Shown here: positions 8,612 through 16,587 of the stretch, one piece after another
How positions within the stretch are numbered: the first letter of the stretch is position 1
Layout: each line of letters begins with the position of its first letter
DNA from: Bacillota bacterium
Lineage (GTDB): Bacteria; Bacillota; Clostridia; Lachnospirales; Anaerotignaceae
DNA length: 60,358 nt
Direction: 5' to 3'
NCBI GenBank assembly: GCA_021768705.1
Contig: JAETUG010000011.1
Coordinates: forward strand, 1-60,358
Notes under the pieces: generated by a model
The model's input: the letters and a program-made list of their open reading frames with translations, nothing else
What the model was told of the DNA's origin: nothing
The model's database searches: none
Made by a program: the position numbers and the translations under genes

Positions 8612-10537
8612 TTAGATATTCAAAGCCGCATTTAGCCCTTCGGCTGTTGCATCCAGCGCTTTTCTTGCCTTAACAGCGTCACCGATGACATAGGTCTCCG
8701 CAACGATTTTCTTGATCTCTTCGCTGATGGTATCGTTGTTGCGATAGCCCATTGCCAGAACCACATTGTCGAAGCCTTCCAGTCTGCCTTCGGTGCCATC
8801 TGCCAGTGTATAAGAAACGCCGTCTGTAAAGAACTGCGCTACTTTCGCTCCAGTTACACCTTTTACTTTATATGTATCGAAATCCTTCATCAGGAATTTA
8901 CGATGTTCGGGAATCACATCGGGGCCCAGCTGGTCTCTCAGTTCGATGACAGATACTTCATGTCCCAGTTCGCCCAGGAAGTCTGCCACTTCGCAGCCAA
9001 CCATGCCGCCGCCGACAACCAGAACCTTTTTGCCTACAGAAGCCTTGCCGTCCAGCAAATCGCCTGCATGGATCACGCCGGTGTCATTGATGCCGGGGAT
9101 GGGCAGTACCAGAGGATGGGAGCCTGTTGCAACGATTACTGCATCGGGTTTTACTTCTGCCACCATTGCAGGTGTCACTTCTGTGTGCATTACCATTTTT
9201 ACGCCATATTCTTCGCATTTTGCGATATAGCTTCTTACCATGTTTGTGATATCGCCTTTCCCGGGAGGGTATGCAGCCAGGCGCATATTGCCGCCCAGAA
9301 TATCGCCTTTTTCATAAAGAGTTACATCATGACCTCTGTAAGCTGCTGTGAATGCTGCGTACAGACCGCCGGGGCCGCCGCCGATGACCATAACGTTTTT
9401 CTTTGTTTCTGCCTTTGTCAGGTCTGCTTCTCTGCCAACCAGAGGGTTTACCAGACAAGTGATGGGTTCGCCTTTGAACATATTGGGAACGCAGCCCTGC
9501 AGACAGCCGATACAAGGATTCATCAGATCCAGTCTGCCTTCCTTTGCTTTGTTGGGCATTTCTGGGTCTGCGATGCTCTGTCTGCCGAAAGCAACCAGAT
9601 CGGCTCTGCCTTCTGCTACCATCAGTTCCGCATACTGGGGTTCTGTATAACGGCCTACTGTGATAACGGGGATGGAAACGGCACGTTTGATTTCGGAAAC
9701 AAAATCGGCACTGAAACCACCGTGAATCAGGCTGGGCGCCCACATACATTCATCATGCAGATGTACGGCTCTGGAAACATGGATACCGTCTACACCGCAT
9801 TCTTTTTCCAGATAGGAAGCCACTGCTGCTGCATCCTGGGCTGTCTGACCGCCTTCCACATCGTCTGTACCGTTGATACGGCAGATGATTGCCAGGGAAT
9901 TGCCTGTTTTCTGACGGATATTTTCAATGATGAGTTTAGGTAAGCGCATGCGGTTTTCAAAGCTGCCGCCAAATTCATCAACACGTTTGTTTGTTCTTGC
10001 GGAAATAAATGTGCTTACCAGATAACCGTGAGCGCAGTGAATCTCTACAGCGTCGGCACCTGCTTTTTTCGCTCTGACTGCTGCATCACCATAGCATTCG
10101 ATCAGACGATACAGTTCTTCCTTGGAAATAGACTGGGGTGTTTCTCTGCCGCAGGATGCAGGGATGGCACTGGCTGCTTTCAGAGGGAAGCCTGTGATTT
10201 TTGTGTTACCTTCGGGGCCGGCATGCTGCAACTGGATGGAAACCTTCGCACCGGCCTGATGGCAGGCTGCGATGGCTGCCTGGAAACTGCTGACTGTACT
10301 ATCATCATACAGACAAGGCTTTCTGGGGCCGCCCTTTGCTTCTTTATATACAACAGTTGCTTCAAATGTAATCAGACCAAAGCCACCCTTTGCTCTTGCG
10401 CCATAGTAGGATGCAGAGCGTTCGCTCATGGTGCCGTCTGTGTTAGCGAAGTTATTGCCCATGGGAGACATTACAAAACGGTTCTTTACTTCCATAGGAC
10501 CAATCTGGATAGGCTGGAACATCTTTTCAAATTTCAT
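8612..10537 (-). CDS. Old Yellow Enzyme family NADH:flavin oxidoreductase
   Basis: A 641-aa three-cofactor reductase of the 2,4-dienoyl-CoA reductase / BaiCD type. The N-terminal FMN TIM barrel spans about 1-330 (starting FEKMFQPIQIGPMEVKNR). A [4Fe-4S] motif follows (CIGCLQGC...C). A C-terminal FAD/NAD(P) module has VIGGGPGGLYAA and VLVVGGGMVGCEVADFLG. Such enzymes reduce activated C=C bonds in anaerobes. The start at 10537 follows GGAGG. In this operon a plausible substrate is the ring double bond of shikimate or dehydroshikimate, or an acid derived from it; that is inference. The family call is firm. Confidence 0.93.
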   Translation of the reverse strand: MKFEKMFQPIQIGPMEVKNRFVMSPMGNNFANTDGTMSERSASYYGARAKGGFGLITFEATVVYKEAKGGPRKPCLYDDSTVSSFQAAIAACHQAGAKVSIQLQHAGPEGNTKITGFPLKAASAIPASCGRETPQSISKEELYRLIECYGDAAVRAKKAGADAVEIHCAHGYLVSTFISARTNKRVDEFGGSFENRMRLPKLIIENIRQKTGNSLAIICRINGTDDVEGGQTAQDAAAVASYLEKECGVDGIHVSRAVHLHDECMWAPSLIHGGFSADFVSEIKRAVSIPVITVGRYTEPQYAELMVAEGRADLVAFGRQSIADPEMPNKAKEGRLDLMNPCIGCLQGCVPNMFKGEPITCLVNPLVGREADLTKAETKKNVMVIGGGPGGLYAAFTAAYRGHDVTLYEKGDILGGNMRLAAYPPGKGDITNMVRSYIAKCEEYGVKMVMHTEVTPAMVAEVKPDAVIVATGSHPLVLPIPGINDTGVIHAGDLLDGKASVGKKVLVVGGGMVGCEVADFLGELGHEVSVIELRDQLGPDVIPEHRKFLMKDFDTYKVKGVTGAKVAQFFTDGVSYTLADGTEGRLEGFDNVVLAMGYRNNDTISEEIKKIVAETYVIGDAVKARKALDATAEGLNAALNI

Positions 10538-10554
10538 TTCTTTTCCTCCGTTTC

Positions 10555-10842
10555 TTATTCTATTACGGTACAAGTACTTACTTCCGATGGCTTGACACGC
10601 AGTGCGCCGATCTGGGGTACCAGCGTTTGGAAATACGCTGTCCCACGATGTACTTCTACTGCTTCTTGATCTGCATATTTTTCAATGAAATAATATACCT
10701 GAGGATCTCCTTGATCGCTTACTAGGTCGTAAGAAAGACAACCCTTTTCCTGTCTGGTCTGTGCGATCATCTCTTTGGCAAGCTGCAAAAACGCTTGCTG
10801 CATTCCCTGTTTCACGGTATTTTTTGCAATCAATACTACCAT
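10555..10842 (-). CDS. Antibiotic biosynthesis monooxygenase (ABM) domain protein
   Basis: A 95-aa ferredoxin-like ABM-fold protein, similar to YgiN-type putative quinol monooxygenases. The family pattern is clear: MVVLIAKNTVKQG, then EKGCLSYDLVSD, then YYFIEKYADQEAVEVHRGTA. These are dimeric proteins that act on quinol-like or catechol-like compounds without a metal. It is embedded between the Old Yellow Enzyme and the TIM-barrel dehydratase-like gene with gaps under 20 nt. The expected substrate could be a catechol such as protocatechuate, but an oxygenase reaction is unlikely in an anaerobe, so a binding or isomerase role is possible. Confidence 0.85.
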   Translation of the reverse strand: MVVLIAKNTVKQGMQQAFLQLAKEMIAQTRQEKGCLSYDLVSDQGDPQVYYFIEKYADQEAVEVHRGTAYFQTLVPQIGALRVKPSEVSTCTVIE

Positions 10843-10858
10843 TACCGATCTTCTCCTT

Positions 10859-11707
10859 TTATTTTTCGGGCAATGCTTCAGGCCAAGCTGCCTGCAGTAC
10901 CTTTACAGTATTTTCAAAGTTATATTTTGCTGCTTCTGCAACACCCTTTGCCAGGATCGCATCGCTGATGACCTCTACGCCCATTGCCTTGGGTTCGATG
11001 CCTTTTTCTTTCAGCATACGGCAGAAAGCCTCTGTATCGCCGCAGCCTGTGCCGGGTGCCAGTCTGTCGTGCATAGATTCATCACGCAGGATGGATTTTG
11101 CATAGGGTCTGTCGTATACGTCGTTGATCTGAACAGAAACGATTTTTTCTGCGGGGATACCTTCCAGAACAGACAGATCGATGGGCTGGTTTGCTCTCAG
11201 CCAATGCCAGCTGTCCAGAATCAGCTTTGCATTCTCGCAGCCGCTTTCCTTTACTACTGCCCACGCTTTTTTTACATCGGGCAGACCACTGTAGGGCATG
11301 GGTTCTACGCCAATGGTGTATTTGCCTGCTCTGTGGCAAAGCTCTTTCAGTTTCTGGGCTGTGTGTTCTACAGAGTAGTTTTCCATCAAACCGCAGTTGA
11401 TGTGGTTTACACCGAACAGCTCGCACATGTGGAAGCACATCTGTTCTTTGTATTTCTGTTCATAGGAACGTTCATTTTCTGCCCACTGCACGATATATTC
11501 TACTTCTGTCACCTTCATATCGTATTTTTCCAGAATTGCCAGAATATCTGCATCGAACAGGCCTTCATTCAGGGCATCCACGTATGTTTCCGCCCGCAGA
11601 CCGATGCCTTCAAAGCCCGCTTCTTTCGCCGCTTTTACTCTCTCTTCAAATGTGCATTTGTCGCCCAGTGTCCAGGAGCTGACTGTAATAGGATATTTTT
11701 TAGACAT
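10859..11707 (-). CDS. TIM-barrel protein of the sugar phosphate isomerase/epimerase fold, 3-dehydroshikimate dehydratase-like
   Basis: A 282-aa xylose isomerase-like TIM barrel. Candidate metal ligands lie on the usual strands: Glu in TIGVEPMPYSG, Asp and His in LILDSWHW, Gln in VSVQIND, and Glu in MGVEVIS. This fold includes 3-dehydroshikimate dehydratases (QuiC/AsbF type), which turn dehydroshikimate into protocatechuate. Its place between shikimate-pathway genes makes that activity the leading candidate. Sequence alone does not separate it from sugar epimerases. An AGGAGG-like site precedes the ATG. Confidence 0.85.
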   Translation of the reverse strand: MSKKYPITVSSWTLGDKCTFEERVKAAKEAGFEGIGLRAETYVDALNEGLFDADILAILEKYDMKVTEVEYIVQWAENERSYEQKYKEQMCFHMCELFGVNHINCGLMENYSVEHTAQKLKELCHRAGKYTIGVEPMPYSGLPDVKKAWAVVKESGCENAKLILDSWHWLRANQPIDLSVLEGIPAEKIVSVQINDVYDRPYAKSILRDESMHDRLAPGTGCGDTEAFCRMLKEKGIEPKAMGVEVISDAILAKGVAEAAKYNFENTVKVLQAAWPEALPEK

Positions 11708-11738
11708 GTTATTTCCTCCTTAAATCTTCCTTTATGCT

Positions 11739-12524
11739 TTATCTTCTCAGTGCGGAAAGCTTTTGCAGCAGTTCCTCACAAATTTCCTGAATCTCTTTTC
11801 CTGTGGTATCCACCATGATATCCGCAGCTCTTTCGTATTTTTCTCTGCGGCTCTCCATCAAATTTTCAATAAAGGGAATGTTCATGTTGCCGTTGAGCAA
11901 CGGACGTTCTGTGCTGTCTTTGACTCTGTCATAGATGGCTTCGGGGGTTGCTGTCAGCCAGACCACATAGCCGCTGCTTTTCATCAGCTCCACATTTTTC
12001 TCCCGCAGGGGCACGCCGCCACCGCAGGAAACCACCATATGTTTCCGTTTCTTCAGTTCGATGAGGGTATTGCTTTCACAGTTGCGGAAATATTCCTCTC
12101 CGTGGACCGCAAAGATTTCTTTGATGGTCATGCCTTCCTTCTGCTGGATATGAGCATCCATTTCCATGATTTCCATGGCCAGCAGTTCACTCAGCTTGGC
12201 AGAAACGGTGGTTTTCCCTGCCCCCATGAAGCCAATGAGCAGGATATTTCTGTCAAACAGGGTCTTGGCTTGAATACGCTTGCTGTTTTCGATGATATCT
12301 CGGAAAATATGTAAGATTTCCTCCTCGAATACCGTTCCTGCAACATCCTTTGCCACTTGCTCCAACTGCTTTTTTTCCTGTTCCGGCTGCAAAACGGGCA
12401 GACCATTTTCTTTTTTATAGGTAATGATCCCTTCGATACATTCCATTCTTGTTTTCAGTGCCGCTGTAATTTTCTGGTCACAATCTGCGATAATGTTCCG
12501 CAGACAGGATAACTCTTTTTTCAT
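11739..12524 (-). CDS. Chorismate mutase-shikimate kinase fusion
   Basis: A 261-aa fusion. Residues 1-90 form an AroQ-type chorismate mutase helix bundle, with LRNIIADCDQKI, the Arg in KTRMECIEGI, Lys in YKKENGLP and Glu in EQEKKQLE. The rest is a shikimate kinase, with P-loop GFMGAGKTT, Asp in MEMDAHI, FRNCES, the CGGG turn and the lid arginine in STERPLLNG. The fusion commits shikimate toward chorismate and prephenate. I start at MKKELSCL because AGAGGAA lies 6 nt upstream; an in-frame extension to 12596 lacks a better site. Inside a catabolic-looking operon it may salvage imported shikimate for aromatic amino acids. Confidence 0.9.
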   Translation of the reverse strand: MKKELSCLRNIIADCDQKITAALKTRMECIEGIITYKKENGLPVLQPEQEKKQLEQVAKDVAGTVFEEEILHIFRDIIENSKRIQAKTLFDRNILLIGFMGAGKTTVSAKLSELLAMEIMEMDAHIQQKEGMTIKEIFAVHGEEYFRNCESNTLIELKKRKHMVVSCGGGVPLREKNVELMKSSGYVVWLTATPEAIYDRVKDSTERPLLNGNMNIPFIENLMESRREKYERAADIMVDTTGKEIQEICEELLQKLSALRR

Positions 12525-12576
12525 TTGGTTCCTCTTTTCTTTTGTATCAGGTTTGATTGCCATTACTGCGCATCCA

Positions 12577-13779
12577 TTACTGTGCGTCCTTTTCAAAGCG
12601 CAGGTTCAAAATGATGGCAAACACAACGCCAATGGCTGTTACCACTGCATTGAACAGCAGGATATATCTGGGACCCTGTACGCCGCCCACCTTGGAAAGA
12701 AGGCTTGCCACATTCAATACAGCATAGTTAGCGATACTGGATGCGATCATAACCACCGCAGTGATTTTCCCTTTATCTCTGGGGAACATTTCATTGGCTG
12801 TGGAGGTTGCCAGCTGCAATACACCGCCGGCTGCAAAGTAACCGATCAGGAAACCGCCCACCTTGCAGATCTGAGGGCTCTGTACAAAGTACATCAACAG
12901 CAGAGCGCAGAAAGCCACTACAGGATAAATTACCAGTACACGAATGGGTTTCAGACCCTTTTTCATCAATGTTGCCGTCAGCAATACCGCACAAATGATA
13001 CCTGCGGAATAGAAGGACTGGATCATGGAAGGGTTTGCCATGCCATACAGCTTGCCCAGTTCCTGATTACAGTTCATAAACAGCATGAATGTAGTGGATG
13101 AAGTAAAGCCGATGCAAACCAGCAGGATTGCGGAGGGTGTCAATTTCATCTTTCTCTTTTCCACCTTGCCATCTGCCGCCATGGGTGCTTCTTCTCTGGG
13201 CGGGAAAGGCAGGATAGCCAGGAAAATACCGTCGATGATAATGATCGCTGCCGCCAGAAAATACAATGTGCGGAAGGACATACCTCTTGCTGCCACAAAG
13301 GTGATCATAAAAGGCAGCAGGAACTGCGCCATGGAAATAGCAAATTTGGTAAACAGATTGGCAATGGCACCATTTTCCTTGAAGATTTCCATACAGGAGG
13401 GCGTGATGCTGGTATCCAGGAAGGAGTTTGCCATACCGCTGGAAATCATCAGGATGTATGCCAGTGCTGTATTTGTTGTAAAGGTAATACCGATAAAGAA
13501 TATAGCGAAGAACACAACGCCCACCAAAGCACTGAGGCGTCTGCCATATTTATCGGAGAAAGGGCCTGCAAAAGGGAATGCGATCAATCGCCCCAGCCCA
13601 ACGGCTGCAATGATTGCCATAACCTTGCTGACATCGAATGTACCGTCTGCCAGCTGATTTGCCCCCCACATCGCTGCGAAGCTCTGCTTATACTGACCCA
13701 TGATCGTTACAGCGATGCCCAGAATAAAATAAGTGATATATAAGGCGATCGCCGTAGGATAATACTTTTTCTGATTCAT
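12577..13779 (-). CDS. MFS transporter, probable quinate/shikimate carrier
   Basis: A 400-aa membrane protein with about 12 hydrophobic segments. The major facilitator signature appears in loop 2-3 (GPFSDKYGRRLSALVG). The architecture resembles E. coli YdiN/YdiM, which neighbour ydiB and aroD. It lies directly after the upstream dehydrogenase gene (gap 18 nt) and before the mutase-kinase gene (gap 52 nt). Import of quinate or shikimate is inferred from context; the substrate is not provable from sequence. Confidence 0.88.
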   Translation of the reverse strand: MNQKKYYPTAIALYITYFILGIAVTIMGQYKQSFAAMWGANQLADGTFDVSKVMAIIAAVGLGRLIAFPFAGPFSDKYGRRLSALVGVVFFAIFFIGITFTTNTALAYILMISSGMANSFLDTSITPSCMEIFKENGAIANLFTKFAISMAQFLLPFMITFVAARGMSFRTLYFLAAAIIIIDGIFLAILPFPPREEAPMAADGKVEKRKMKLTPSAILLVCIGFTSSTTFMLFMNCNQELGKLYGMANPSMIQSFYSAGIICAVLLTATLMKKGLKPIRVLVIYPVVAFCALLLMYFVQSPQICKVGGFLIGYFAAGGVLQLATSTANEMFPRDKGKITAVVMIASSIANYAVLNVASLLSKVGGVQGPRYILLFNAVVTAIGVVFAIILNLRFEKDAQ

Positions 13780-13797
13780 TTCTTCCCCTCTTTTCTT

Positions 13798-14664
13798 TTA
13801 CTTTGCAAAAAATTTCTGTTTTACTTCGTCTACAGGCATATCCAGCCCTGTATAGAGCTTTGCTGCGGCTGCGCCCTGATAGATGAGCATGCCCAGTCCG
13901 CCAATGACCTTACAGCCTGCTGCTTCTGCTTCCTGCAGCAGCTTTGTTTTTTCCGGATCATAAACCACATCTGTTACCACCAGATCCTTACGGAATAAGG
14001 AGTGGTCTGTAATGAGGCTTACATTCTCCAGAGGATGCATCCCAACCTTGGTTGCATTGGAAAGGATATCACTGGTTTTGATCTCCTCCGCCAGTTTTTC
14101 TGCGTCATCCAGATCATACAGTACGATTTTCTGTTCCGGAAAAGCGTTCTGATATTCATTTACTTTTTTCTCTGCCATCTCCCAGAAGGCATCTCTTTTG
14201 TTGAATACCGCAATCTCTTTGGCACCATCCAGCAATGCCTGCGCCTGAATCGCAGAGGAAACACCGCCGGCGCCTAAGATCGTGATTTTCTTTCCTTTGA
14301 TCTCCACACCTTCCTGACGCAGGTTTTCCACATACCCTTCACCGTCGGTGATGTATCCTGTCAGGACGCCATCTTCGTTTACGACGGTGTTGCAGGCTCC
14401 CACCAGCTTTGCCGCCGGAGAGATACGATCCAGATAGTTGAGCACTTCCTGCTTACAGGGCATTGTGATATTAGCACCCTTCATACCAAAGATGCGGAAA
14501 GCCTTGATCGCATCTTCTGTCTGATCTTTGTCTACATCAAAGGCAAGATACTTGTAATCCAATTTCCATTTTTCAAAACAGTAGTTATACATGGCCGGGG
14601 ATTTGGAATGTTCCACCGGAGAACCGATGAGCCCCAAAAGCCTTGTCTTTCCTGAAATCTCCAT
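13798..14664 (-). CDS. YdiB-type quinate/shikimate dehydrogenase, copy 2
   Basis: A 288-aa paralogue of the dehydrogenase at 7714-8586. It keeps catalytic Lys71 (NITMPCK) and Asp107 (ITDGEG), though the usual Asn before TDG is Ile. The cofactor loop is FNKRDAFW. The ATG at 14664 has GGAG 8 nt upstream; a longer frame reaching 14748 has no site. It is the first gene of the operon and faces the LysR gene. Two different dehydrogenases in one operon suggest a division between quinate and shikimate, or between NAD and NADP. Confidence 0.92.
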   Translation of the reverse strand: MEISGKTRLLGLIGSPVEHSKSPAMYNYCFEKWKLDYKYLAFDVDKDQTEDAIKAFRIFGMKGANITMPCKQEVLNYLDRISPAAKLVGACNTVVNEDGVLTGYITDGEGYVENLRQEGVEIKGKKITILGAGGVSSAIQAQALLDGAKEIAVFNKRDAFWEMAEKKVNEYQNAFPEQKIVLYDLDDAEKLAEEIKTSDILSNATKVGMHPLENVSLITDHSLFRKDLVVTDVVYDPEKTKLLQEAEAAGCKVIGGLGMLIYQGAAAAKLYTGLDMPVDEVKQKFFAK

Positions 14665-14770
14665 AAAAAGATTCTCCTTTGTCGTTTGTATTTCAGCGCC
14701 GCTGTTGTTTTGCAAGGTCAGTGTACTGCAGAAATTTCCAAAGCACAAATTGATTATTTGTTATATTTTG

Positions 14771-14785
14771 ATAGATTTTGTCTAT
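14771..14785. promoter_or_regulatory. Candidate LysR operator
   Basis: ATAGA-TTTTG-TCTAT is a 5-5-5 inverted repeat with T-N11-A character, lying in the 197-nt divergent gap between the operon head and the LysR gene. LysR regulators normally bind such sites to control both directions. Confidence 0.45.
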
Positions 14786-14861
14786 GTCGTATGCTATACT
14801 GAATATAAAAAATAAGATTGAAATGCAATGAAAAGAGATCATTCTTGAGAAAGGAGTTCTT

Positions 14862-15743
14862 ATGAATCTGTATCAGCTTCGTTATTTTACCACCCTTGCG
14901 GAAACGAACCACTTCGGCAAAGCCGCCGAAAAGCTCTGCATTGCCCAACCCAGTTTGAGCCATGCCATCGCCCAGCTGGAAGCAGAACTGGGTGTGGTTC
15001 TCTTTGAACGGAAAAATCGGTCATCTTCTCTGACAAAAGAAGGCAGACAATTTCTCTCCTACGTAGAAAAAGCTCTGGAAATTTTGGACAGCGGCATCCA
15101 AACCATGGAACGCATCTCCCACGGGGAAGGGGTCATTGAATTGGGCTTTCTGCGTACCTTGGGCATCTCCTTCATCCCCGAATTGGCAGCAGACTTCCTG
15201 CGGGAACAAAAGGACAAATCTATCCGCTTCGAATTCCACAGCGACACCTCTCAGCCTTTACTGCAGGGGTTGAAGGAAGAAAAGTACGATATGGTTTTCT
15301 GCACAAAGATCGACTCCGAAAAGTCCATTGAATTTATCCCCGTTTCCAAACAGGATCTGGTTCTCATCGTACCCAGAGCCCATCCCCTGGCAAACCGCTA
15401 CACCGTTGATCTGACAGAAACCCTGCCCTATCCCCATGTCTATTTTGCGGAAAACTCCGGTCTGCGGGTGGTCATCGACCAGCTTTTCGATAAGATCGGC
15501 AAACGTCCCCAAATCGCTTACGAAATACAGGAAGATCAGGTCATTGCCGGTTTAGTGGCTCAGGGCTTTGGCATCGCAGTGGTGCCTTATATGGAGGAAC
15601 TGCTCCGCTTAAATGTCAAAATCATTCAGATCTCTTACCCCTATTGGGAGAGGAATTTCTATATGGCCACATTGAAAGGCCATTATCTGCCTCCCGCAGT
15701 ACAAAAATTCAAGCAGTTCGTGATCGAAAAACACAGCCTATAA
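14862..15743 (+). CDS. LysR-family transcriptional regulator
   Basis: A 293-aa LysR regulator. The N-terminal winged HTH has the classic pattern MNLYQLRYFTTLAETNHF, then AAEKLCIAQPSLSHAIAQLE. The C-terminal co-inducer domain runs from about residue 90. An AAAGGAG site lies 7 nt before the ATG. It is transcribed away from the seven-gene shikimate/quinate operon. By analogy with QuiR-type regulators of shikimate catabolism in Listeria, shikimate or quinate may be the co-inducer; this is inference. Confidence 0.93.
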   Translation: MNLYQLRYFTTLAETNHFGKAAEKLCIAQPSLSHAIAQLEAELGVVLFERKNRSSSLTKEGRQFLSYVEKALEILDSGIQTMERISHGEGVIELGFLRTLGISFIPELAADFLREQKDKSIRFEFHSDTSQPLLQGLKEEKYDMVFCTKIDSEKSIEFIPVSKQDLVLIVPRAHPLANRYTVDLTETLPYPHVYFAENSGLRVVIDQLFDKIGKRPQIAYEIQEDQVIAGLVAQGFGIAVVPYMEELLRLNVKIIQISYPYWERNFYMATLKGHYLPPAVQKFKQFVIEKHSL

Positions 15744-15751
15744 AAATAGAC

Positions 15752-15832
15752 AAAAAAAACAGCATTTTTTTGACATATCAAAACCATCTATTTTGAAATA
15801 GATAATTTCTATCGAAAAAATGCTGTTTTTTC
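15752..15832. terminator. Bidirectional terminator between lysR and the CRP/FNR gene
   Basis: Outer arms AACAGCATTTTTT and AAAAAATGCTGTT enclose an inner perfect palindrome ATCTATTT-TG-AAATAGAT. It serves two converging genes, reading into T runs on both strands. Confidence 0.8.
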
Positions 15833-15862
15833 GTTTTTAATCCAAAAGTCCTTCGCAACTAT

Positions 15863-16540
15863 CTAACGGATTTCATCTGATTGGACCCCAATCAAAGTAA
15901 AATGATTGCGTTCCACCCGCAGCAGCCCTTCCTTCTGCATTTTCCCCAATTCATTGGACAAAGCACTCCGATCCACACTCAGATAATCCGCCAGCTGCTG
16001 GCGGCTAAATGGAATCCAAAAATCACAGCTTCCATGCTGGGTAGCCTGAAAGGAAAGATAGGACAAGAGCCTTCCTCGGATGGATTTGGAGCTGGTATGG
16101 AAAATGCGGCGAGACAGGCTCAGGTTCTTCTGCAGCGCAACGGACAACAGGTTCCGAATCAGCTGATTGTGCAAGCCGCAGGCATTGGAGCAAATGTGTA
16201 GCACACGACTCATATCCAGAAACAGGATCTCCGTTGGCTCTGTGGCAACAATGCTGATCATCAACGGCTCATTCGGAACACAGGCATAGGTCTCCGCAAA
16301 CACCTGCCCCGGCCCGATCTTGTCCAGTATGCTCTTGTTCCCCCACACATCATCATTCTCTATGGAAACGCTGCCCGAGAGCAGGATTCCCATAGAATTG
16401 ACAACATCCCCCATGTGATAGACAATACTCCCCCGCTGATATCTCCGTGTCTCCGTCCCCAGACAATCCAGCATCATCCGGACTTCCTCCGGTGATGCTC
16501 CATGAAACAAAATGGTTTTAGATAAAAAAAGATAATCCAT
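15863..16540 (-). CDS. CRP/FNR-family regulator, probable LarR-like
   Basis: A 225-aa regulator with an N-terminal cyclic-nucleotide-binding-type beta barrel (about 10-125) and a C-terminal Crp-type HTH (RQQLADYLSVDRSALSNELG, about 170-189). There is no FNR-type cysteine cluster at the N-terminus. I start at MDYLFLS, which GGGAG precedes by 7-8 nt. It is the last gene after larC. In Lactobacillus plantarum the lar genes are controlled by the CRP/FNR regulator LarR, so the same role is likely here. The effector is unknown. Confidence 0.88.
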   Translation of the reverse strand: MDYLFLSKTILFHGASPEEVRMMLDCLGTETRRYQRGSIVYHMGDVVNSMGILLSGSVSIENDDVWGNKSILDKIGPGQVFAETYACVPNEPLMISIVATEPTEILFLDMSRVLHICSNACGLHNQLIRNLLSVALQKNLSLSRRIFHTSSKSIRGRLLSYLSFQATQHGSCDFWIPFSRQQLADYLSVDRSALSNELGKMQKEGLLRVERNHFTLIGVQSDEIR

Positions 16541-16587
16541 TTTTCTTCTCCCTGAAATCAAGTTTCTCACCTACTTGCCAGTTTGAA

